DNA of 20,406 nt from positions 1 to 20,406 of the forward strand of contig JAZSGM010000235.1 in NCBI GenBank assembly GCA_045532715.1. Reading direction: 5' to 3'. This DNA is from RGIG2041 sp045532715 (GTDB lineage Bacteria; Bacillota; Clostridia; UBA1381; UMGS1253). Made by a program: the position numbers and the translations under genes. Under the pieces are notes generated by a model. It did not search any database and was not told the DNA's origin. It worked only from the letters and a program-made list of their open reading frames with translations. This document shows, one piece after another, positions 15,519-20,406 of this stretch; the first letter of the stretch is position 1; the number at the start of each line of letters is the position of its first letter.

Positions 15519-16594
15519 TATTTCGCACCTCCGTTTTCGCTAATTTCCTTAATTTTCGCAAGTACCTGCTCCGGCGTAACAATCATACCGCCGACTCTGT
15601 TGCAGAGATGTACCGGCTTTTTAAACTGCGTTGCAATCTGAACGTCCTCGATGAGCTGTCCCATAGAAAGCTCAACGGAAACGAATGCCTTTACCTTGTC
15701 AGCAGCTGCTAAAAGCGCCTTTTTCGGGAATGGCCAAAGCGTAATCGGGCGGATTAAACCAACCTTGATGCCCTGTTTACGCGCTTCAACGATTGCGTTT
15801 TTAGATACACGCGCTGCAATACCGAATGCAACGATGCAGTACTCAGCATCCTCCATCATGTACTCTTCGTACATCACTTCGTTTTCTTCAATCAGCTTAT
15901 AACGCTCATATCTTGCGATATTAAGCTGCTCGAGTTCTTCCGGCACAAGAGAAAGCGAGTTAATGATGTTGTGCTTTCTTGCCTTCTGTGTACCTGTAAC
16001 TGCCCACGGCTTTTCTATCGGATCAGACGCTTTGATATCCAAAGATACCGGCTCCATCATCTGCCCCATCGTACCATCTGCCAGAACCATTGCGGTCATA
16101 CGGTACTTATCTGCCAAATCAAAACCCTTTACAGTCATATCAGCCATTTCCTGCACGGATGCCGGTGCAAGTACGATCATATGATAATCACCATGTCCAC
16201 CACCGCGTGTTGCCTGGAAATAGTCAGACTGAGACGGCTGAATGCCACCAAGACCAGGACCGCCACGCTGTACGTTTACAACTAAGGACGGTAAATCCGC
16301 ACCTGCAAGATAGGAAAGACCTTCTGCCTTTAAGGAAATACCCGGGCTGGAAGAAGATGTCATAACACGCATACCGGTCGATGCTACGCCATACACCATG
16401 TTAATCGCTGCAACTTCACTTTCTGCCTGCAGCAATGTACCGCCGATTTTCGGCATTCTTTTTGCCATATAAGCAGCAATCTCTGTCTGCGGTGTAATCG
16501 GATAACCGAAATAGAAACGGCAACCAGCCATAATCGCAGCTTCTGCGATTGCTTCATTACCCTTCATCAATGCTTTATCTGCCAATTTTCTCAC
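15518..16594 (-). CDS. korA: 2-oxoacid:ferredoxin oxidoreductase, alpha subunit (KorA / VorB type)
   Basis: The alpha subunit carries the pyrimidine-binding half of the thiamine diphosphate site and shapes substrate choice. The 358-residue protein has the conserved FGYPITPQTE near the N-terminus, QAESEVAAINMVYG, MTSSSSPGIS, then GGPGLGGIQPSQSDY. From memory this sequence type is the one usually annotated as 3-methyl-2-oxobutanoate dehydrogenase subunit VorB, so a branched-chain 2-oxoacid substrate is likely. 2-oxoglutarate cannot be excluded from sequence. The ORF opens with GTG at 16594, directly after the korD stop. A TTG at 16585 gives an N-terminus (ADKALMKGNEA) closer to the family start and a better distance to AAAGGTG, so the product may be 355 residues. 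Confidence 0.93.
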   Translation of the reverse strand: MRKLADKALMKGNEAIAEAAIMAGCRFYFGYPITPQTEIAAYMAKRMPKIGGTLLQAESEVAAINMVYGVASTGMRVMTSSSSPGISLKAEGLSYLAGADLPSLVVNVQRGGPGLGGIQPSQSDYFQATRGGGHGDYHMIVLAPASVQEMADMTVKGFDLADKYRMTAMVLADGTMGQMMEPVSLDIKASDPIEKPWAVTGTQKARKHNIINSLSLVPEELEQLNIARYERYKLIEENEVMYEEYMMEDAEYCIVAFGIAARVSKNAIVEARKQGIKVGLIRPITLWPFPKKALLAAADKVKAFVSVELSMGQLIEDVQIATQFKKPVHLCNRVGGMIVTPEQVLAKIKEISENGGAK

Positions 16595-16801
16595 TCACCT
16601 TTCTACAGTAATAATGCAATCCGGGCACATAATTGCGCAGGATGCACAACCAACACAAGCGTCCATATTCACGGCTTCCACCGGATGGTGGCCTTTTGCA
16701 TTGATTTTCTCTTTTGAAATTGCCAAAACCTCTTTCGGGCAAGCATTTACACATAAACTGCAGCCCTTACAAAGGTCGGTTCTGAAACTAAGTTTAGCCA
16801 T
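16595..16801 (-). CDS. korD: 2-oxoacid:ferredoxin oxidoreductase, delta subunit (2[4Fe-4S] ferredoxin)
   Basis: This small electron-transfer subunit carries electrons between the thiamine diphosphate site and external ferredoxin. Its 68 residues contain two classical [4Fe-4S] motifs: C11-x2-C14-x2-C17-x3-C21 and C49-x2-C52-x2-C55-x3-C59, with an extra C62. AGGAGG at 16811-16816 lies 9 nt before the ATG. It abuts korA with no spacer and is the first of the four enzyme genes. Confidence 0.95.
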   Translation of the reverse strand: MAKLSFRTDLCKGCSLCVNACPKEVLAISKEKINAKGHHPVEAVNMDACVGCASCAIMCPDCIITVER

Positions 16802-16834
16802 TTTGTATTACCTCCTCAAGATTTCAGATTTATC

Positions 16835-17497
16835 TTAAAAATTTTTATCTTGTAATGTAAGCGGAAACAAATTCTCAATTTTACCTTTAAGCGAATCGTA
16901 GAGCGAAGATTTCACCGTTGTCAGTTTTACCGGTAAATTACACGCTTTTGCAATCTCTTCTACTAACGGAACAGATTCAAGCACATCTTGCGGCGTAGTT
17001 TCTTCTCCGAGATTGGAATTATTGATGATTGCAGTAAATGGTATTTTGGACGCCACTTCTATCTCACGGATTACTTCAAGCATATCTGAAAGATTGTTTG
17101 TAAGAGGTCTGTAAGTATTTACAACCAAAAACATTTCGTAATTGTTTTCCTCTTTAATTGCATCAGACAATCTGCCGAGTGCAAGTGCACCACGATCGTC
17201 GCCGCCAATATCTACAACAGCGTAACAGTCGCGCTTTTCCGTAATGCGGTAGATTTCCTGCGGAAGCGCCGGAATATCCAAATTGGAATTGGCATATGGC
17301 GAGCAAATCAACTCAATGCCTGCATCAAAAAGTTCTTTCTGACTGTCTTTTGTTCGGAAATACGGGTTAACAATGTCAATATCGGCAATCAGCGTTTCAT
17401 TACCTCTGCGTTTTAGATTTAAAGCCATATTAACTGCAATATTCGTCTTTCCGCTACCATAATGTCCCGCTAAAAGAAGTACACGCTTAAATTCCAT
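16835..17497 (-). CDS. P-loop ATPase of unknown role in the kor operon
   Basis: The 220-residue cytosolic protein has a P-loop, GHYGSGKT (11-18), a D-x-D segment in IADIDIVNPYF (about 38-48) and a Walker B-like VVDIGGDDRGA. The general plan recalls MinD/Mrp/ParA SIMIBI ATPases, but the signature lysine of the deviant Walker motif is not at its usual place. I do not recognise a named family. I placed the start at the ATG at 17497, 8 nt after AAAGGTGG; the GTG at 17509 would lie within that ribosome-binding site. It is 32 nt downstream of the acyl-CoA synthetase and 33 nt upstream of korD, hence cotranscribed. A role in assembling or regulating the neighbouring enzymes is a guess from position. 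Confidence 0.85.
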   Translation of the reverse strand: MEFKRVLLLAGHYGSGKTNIAVNMALNLKRRGNETLIADIDIVNPYFRTKDSQKELFDAGIELICSPYANSNLDIPALPQEIYRITEKRDCYAVVDIGGDDRGALALGRLSDAIKEENNYEMFLVVNTYRPLTNNLSDMLEVIREIEVASKIPFTAIINNSNLGEETTPQDVLESVPLVEEIAKACNLPVKLTTVKSSLYDSLKGKIENLFPLTLQDKNF

Positions 17498-17529
17498 TGC
17501 GTCATCCACCTTTATTTAGCATTTATAAA

Positions 17530-19836
17530 TTAAAGCTTATTTCTCTGAATTTTACCGCTGACAGTTTTCGGCAGGCTGTCACGGAAGACAACGATACGCG
17601 GATATTTGTACGGCGCCGTTCTTTCTTTGACATAGTTCTGGATTTCCTTTTTCAGTTCATCCGAACCTTCCATGCCCTTTGTAAGCACAATGCTTGCCTT
17701 AACCACCTGACCACGGACTTCATCCGGCTCTGCGGACACGCCACATTCAAGTACATACGGAAGCTCCATGGTAACACTCTCGATTTCAAACGGTCCTATA
17801 CGGTAGCCGGAAGACTTGATTACGTCATCCACGCGACCAACAAACCAGAAGAAGCCATCTTCATCCATCCATGCAGTGTCGCCGGTATGATAATAACCAT
17901 CATACATAACTTCTGCGGTTTTTTCCGCATCTTTGTAGTAACCTGCAAACAAGCCGCAAGGTGCACCATCTGCGATACGGATGCAAATTTCACCCGTTTC
18001 GCCGACTGTAACCTCTTTGCCGTCTGCATCCATTAGTTTTACATCATAAATTGGCGCCGGCTTACCCATAGAACCAATCTTATGATCAGCCCCATAAAGG
18101 TTGCCAATAATCATCGTACTCTCCGTCTGTCCAAAACCCTCTAAAATCTGGAGTCCTGTCAGATTTTCGAATTGACGGTAAACCTCCGGATTAAGCGCTT
18201 CACCGGCTGTGGTCATATGCTCAACCGAGGACATATCATATTTGGAAATATCCTGCTTAATGAGCATTCGCAGCATTGTAGGTGGCGCGCAGAAGGTTGT
18301 AATCTGATGTTTCGCAAACATCGGCAGGATTTCAGCTGCGTCAAAACGGTCGAAGTCATAAACGAAAGTTGCTGCTTCGCAAAGCCATTGTCCGTAAAGC
18401 TTACCCCACATAGACTTTGCCCAACCGGTGTCAGAAATCGTAAAGTGCAGACCGTTCGGATTTACACAGTGCCAGTATTTTGCCGTGTGGAAATGACCGA
18501 GCGGATATTTGTGGTTGTGCGCCGCAAGCTTCGGATAACCTGACGTACCGGACGTAAAGAACATTAAGAGCAAATCATCACCGCACGGCGAATCCTCTGT
18601 GCGCTCAAAATGCGTAGAATACATCATATACTCTTCGTCAAAATCTCTCCATCCTTCTCTTTTGCCGCCAACCATAATCTTGTTAACAAGCTGCGGGCAC
18701 TTCTCAGCCACCAGATCAACCTGGTGAGCCGTGTCACCGTCAGCTGTACAAAGAATTGTTTTGATATCTGCTGCATTAAAGCGATACTCAAAATCGTGCT
18801 CCTGAAGCTGATTTGTTGCCGGGATTGCAATTGCACCGAGTTTATTTAAGCCCATCATTGCAAACCAGAACTGATAGTGCCGCTTTAATACCAGCATTAC
18901 AGTATCGCCTTTTTTAATACCGATGGATTTAAAATAGTTTGCACATCTGTTTGATGCCTTACTGATGTCCGAGAACGTGAAACGACGCTCATTCTTATTA
19001 ATATCAATATGCAGCATTGCAAGTTTATCAGGCTTCGTTTTCGCAAGTTCATCTACCACATCAAATGCGAAGTTAAACTTCTCTGTATTTTTAAATGTAA
19101 TGGATGTCGGTGTGCCTGCATCATTTTTCACTACGTCAATATACTTATTATAAACACGCTTTGCCTTGCGAATCTCCGGATTTTCCATGGAGGCAGACTT
19201 TTTGTGCACCTCCGGTGTCTTCTTTGGCTGAAGCTCCGGAATCGGCTCGCCTGTCGGGTTAAGTACAATTGCATAGAACAGACAATCCTCGCCGTTTACG
19301 GCAATCATACCGTGTGGCGTGGAAGAGTCGTAATAAATACTGTCACCGGGACCTAAAATTTCGCTGTGACTGCCAACCTGTACTTTCAAGTGACCCTGAA
19401 TAATAATATCGCATTCCTGGCCGTTATGCGTGGTCAGTTCGATATCTCTGCCCTGTGCTTCTGGATCATACTCGCTTTTTACATACAGCGGCTCAGCGAT
19501 TCTGTTTTTAAAAGCAGATGCCAGATTGTAGTAAATCATGCCGTGCGCCTGTTCGATCTTCTGACCGCCGCCGGCACGTGTAACCGTATAAGATTTCAAC
19601 TTCGGGCTGGAGCCTTCTATAATATCAGTAACGTCAACACCGAAAGCGAGTGCACAACGATATATGAACGCAAAATTCAAGTCGCTCTCGCCGTTTTCGC
19701 ACTGCAGATACTCCTCAACGGAAACGTCGGTCTTTGCAGCGATTTCATCAACTGATAAACCAACAATTTCACGAAGTTCTCGAATACGACCTGCCATTTC
19801 TTTAATCTTAAAATCAAGTCCTGTAATTTGTTTCAT
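17530..19836 (-). CDS. XRE-HTH / cupin / AMP-binding acyl-CoA synthetase fusion
   Basis: This is a 768-residue three-part protein. Residues about 12-75 form an XRE-type helix-turn-helix. Residues about 100-192 form a cupin with H137-x3-E141 and H175 (STPHGM). Residues about 225-768 form an ANL-superfamily acyl-CoA synthetase with TSGTSGYPK (428-436), GFGQTES (567-573), HTGD (650-653) and the catalytic lysine K762 in SGKIQR. The enzyme part resembles medium/branched-chain acyl-CoA synthetases, which use ATP to make acyl-CoA through an acyl-adenylate. The start is M at 19836, since GGAGG (19842-19846) is 5 nt upstream; an in-frame ATG at 19848 overlaps that site. It is the first gene of a T-box-led operon with the kor genes. 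HTH-cupin regulators are normally separate proteins. Similar fusions exist, as I recall, in Oscillospirales, but their function is not established to my knowledge. Confidence 0.95.
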   Translation of the reverse strand: MKQITGLDFKIKEMAGRIRELREIVGLSVDEIAAKTDVSVEEYLQCENGESDLNFAFIYRCALAFGVDVTDIIEGSSPKLKSYTVTRAGGGQKIEQAHGMIYYNLASAFKNRIAEPLYVKSEYDPEAQGRDIELTTHNGQECDIIIQGHLKVQVGSHSEILGPGDSIYYDSSTPHGMIAVNGEDCLFYAIVLNPTGEPIPELQPKKTPEVHKKSASMENPEIRKAKRVYNKYIDVVKNDAGTPTSITFKNTEKFNFAFDVVDELAKTKPDKLAMLHIDINKNERRFTFSDISKASNRCANYFKSIGIKKGDTVMLVLKRHYQFWFAMMGLNKLGAIAIPATNQLQEHDFEYRFNAADIKTILCTADGDTAHQVDLVAEKCPQLVNKIMVGGKREGWRDFDEEYMMYSTHFERTEDSPCGDDLLLMFFTSGTSGYPKLAAHNHKYPLGHFHTAKYWHCVNPNGLHFTISDTGWAKSMWGKLYGQWLCEAATFVYDFDRFDAAEILPMFAKHQITTFCAPPTMLRMLIKQDISKYDMSSVEHMTTAGEALNPEVYRQFENLTGLQILEGFGQTESTMIIGNLYGADHKIGSMGKPAPIYDVKLMDADGKEVTVGETGEICIRIADGAPCGLFAGYYKDAEKTAEVMYDGYYHTGDTAWMDEDGFFWFVGRVDDVIKSSGYRIGPFEIESVTMELPYVLECGVSAEPDEVRGQVVKASIVLTKGMEGSDELKKEIQNYVKERTAPYKYPRIVVFRDSLPKTVSGKIQRNKL

Positions 19837-19872
19837 GGTAACCTCCATTTAGCTTTTGGGTGTTCGTTTAGT

Positions 19873-19915
19873 AAAAAAATCGCCCGTCCCAAGAGTTATG
19901 TTCTTGGGACGAGCG
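19873..19915 (-). terminator. T-box regulated intrinsic terminator
   Basis: On the - strand CGCTCGTCCCAAGA (19915-19902) pairs with TCTTGGGACGGGCG (19894-19881), giving 14 bp with one T-G wobble, around a 7-nt loop. A run of seven T (19879-19873) follows. The 5' arm is the segment shared with the T-box antiterminator. The gene's ribosome-binding site comes about 27 nt after the T-run. Confidence 0.95.
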
Positions 19916-20150
19916 TCAGCTTTTAAGCCTATACCCGCGGTACCACCCAAATTGCAACAATTTCTGTTGCCACTCATCGGAATCCAACAATTCCTGCACA
20001 GTCACGTTGTGCGCACGGGAAGGTTCTACTTACTTACGCTTTCTTCCTTCCGGCTCGGAAGCTACAGACATTCAATTCGGGTCTCGGCGGCTCGCACCAA
20101 ACGCCGTTTCTCTCAGAAACCCTCCTTGACGCACTCTTCGTCAAAGCCTT
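19873..20150 (-). ncRNA. T-box riboswitch leader (tRNA-sensing)
   Basis: This leader lets uncharged tRNA prevent termination upstream of the acyl-CoA synthetase/kor operon. The T-box core TTTGGGTGGTACCGCGGG (19951-19934) matches the consensus. Its TGGT (19945-19942) pairs with a tRNA ending ACCA, that is discriminator A73. CGTCCCAA (19912-19905) can pair either with the T-box (antiterminator) or with the terminator arm. Stem I runs from about 20148 to 20052. It has AGAGA in the distal bulge (20114-20110) and a GGTGCGAGCC apical loop, with GGGTTTC (20122-20116) pairing with GAGACCC (20085-20079). The likely specifier is GTC (Val) at 20069-20067, after GAAT. TTG (Leu) at 20075-20073 is a weaker alternative. 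The T-box identity is firm; the specifier is tentative. Confidence 0.95.
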
Positions 20151-20159
20151 TACTATATA

Positions 20160-20188
20160 AGTATAGTACATTTTTTCGGCAAAGTCAA
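20160..20188 (-). promoter_or_regulatory. Sigma-A promoter of the T-box operon
   Basis: Read on the - strand, TTGACT (20188-20183), 17 nt, TATACT (20165-20160). It lies 35 nt after the stop of the upstream paralogue, and transcription would begin close to the 5' end of the T-box Stem I. The operon therefore has its own start and need not rely on readthrough. Confidence 0.8.
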
Positions 20189-20222
20189 CATTTTTTTGCG
20201 ATTTTACCTCGATTATGTTCAA

Positions 20223-20406
20223 TTATAACTTATTTCTCTGAATCTTACCGCTGATGGTTTTGGGCAAACTATCACGGAATACAACAATACGCGGATATTT
20301 GTACGGCGCCGTGTGTTCTTTGACATAGTTCTGGATTTCCTTTTTCAGTTCATCCGTTCCCTCTGTGCCTTTTGTAAGCACAATGCTTGCCTTAACCACC
20401 TGACCG
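20223..20406 (-). CDS. Second acyl-CoA synthetase (AMP-binding), 3' end only
   Basis: Only the last 60 codons and the stop are inside the window; the gene continues past the right edge. The fragment runs from GQVVKASIVL to SGKIQRNKL and includes the catalytic lysine of the ANL family. It is identical to the C-terminus of the synthetase at 17530-19836 at 56 of 60 residues (differences M722T, S725T, R739H, V759I in that numbering), and long stretches match at the DNA level. So it is a tandem paralogue in the same orientation, separated from the other copy by the T-box leader. Whether it also has the HTH and cupin parts or its own leader cannot be seen. Confidence 0.95.
   Translation of the reverse strand, partial: GQVVKASIVLTKGTEGTDELKKEIQNYVKEHTAPYKYPRIVVFRDSLPKTISGKIQRNKL

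Noticed and set aside
17497..18036. 179-codon open frame on the + strand opposite the acyl-CoA synthetase
   Set aside because: It lies fully antisense to a gene with all ANL motifs; its codons and translation (many Cys, His, Phe) look like a shadow frame. The same holds for the other antisense frames along lon, aspS, polA and korA.
20073..20075. TTG as a leucine specifier codon in the T-box
   Set aside because: It would follow GAA without the usual extra U, leave a very long 3' loop strand and break a TCAA/TTGA helix. It is kept only as a second choice behind GTC.
20131..20144. Small GACG/CGTC hairpin at the start of the T-box leader, possibly a terminator
   Set aside because: It has only a 4-bp stem and no U-tract, and it is better explained as part of Stem I of the T-box.
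1..20406. CRISPR arrays, tRNA or rRNA genes, insertion sequences, prophage genes
   Set aside because: I looked for direct-repeat/spacer arrays, cloverleaf ends, transposase or integrase motifs and saw none; the T-box has tRNA-like pairing elements but is not a tRNA gene.

Overview
The window looks like chromosomal DNA of an anaerobic, low-GC Gram-positive bacterium of the class Clostridia, most likely a gut or rumen member of the Oscillospirales/Ruminococcaceae type. The reasons are the lon-ysxC and hisS-aspS gene pairs, strong AGGAGG ribosome-binding sites, an SOS-box-controlled YneA-like gene, a T-box leader, and a ferredoxin-dependent 2-oxoacid oxidoreductase operon. This placement is inferred from gene content and style, not from a database match. 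No tRNA or rRNA gene, CRISPR array or intact mobile element was seen.

Left part (46-6246, + strand): Lon protease, the ribosome-assembly GTPase YsxC/EngB, histidyl-tRNA synthetase and aspartyl-tRNA synthetase (the last two overlap by 4 nt), closed by a strong intrinsic terminator. A 0.5 kb AT-rich gap follows (6247-6752). It holds two perfect 11-bp inverted repeats and, unexpectedly, a 30-nt exact copy of an internal piece of hisS.

Middle (6753-9694): a probable pentein/GME-fold protein of unknown function (- strand); ruvX with its own promoter; then a LysM membrane protein whose promoter is covered by LexA-type SOS boxes, read here as the cell-division inhibitor YneA. Convergent to it is a - strand operon, transcribed from about 13330 down to 8545: HAD phosphatase, DNA polymerase I, dephospho-CoA kinase, lytic transglycosylase.

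Right part (13352-20406, - strand): the most interesting region. A strong promoter and a complete T-box riboswitch (about 20150-19873) precede seven closely spaced genes that end at a terminator (13385-13352). They are an XRE-cupin-AMP-binding (acyl-CoA synthetase) fusion, a P-loop ATPase of unknown role, the four subunits of a 2-oxoacid:ferredoxin oxidoreductase (korD, korA/vorB, korB, korC) and an amidohydrolase. Upstream of the leader lies the 3' end of a second, nearly identical acyl-CoA synthetase. My reading is that this operon activates short or branched-chain fatty acids to acyl-CoA and reductively carboxylates them to 2-oxoacids for branched-chain amino acid synthesis. Uncharged tRNA, tentatively tRNA-Val, would switch it on. 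The operon layout and the leader are seen directly. The substrate, the direction of flux and the valine specificity are inference.
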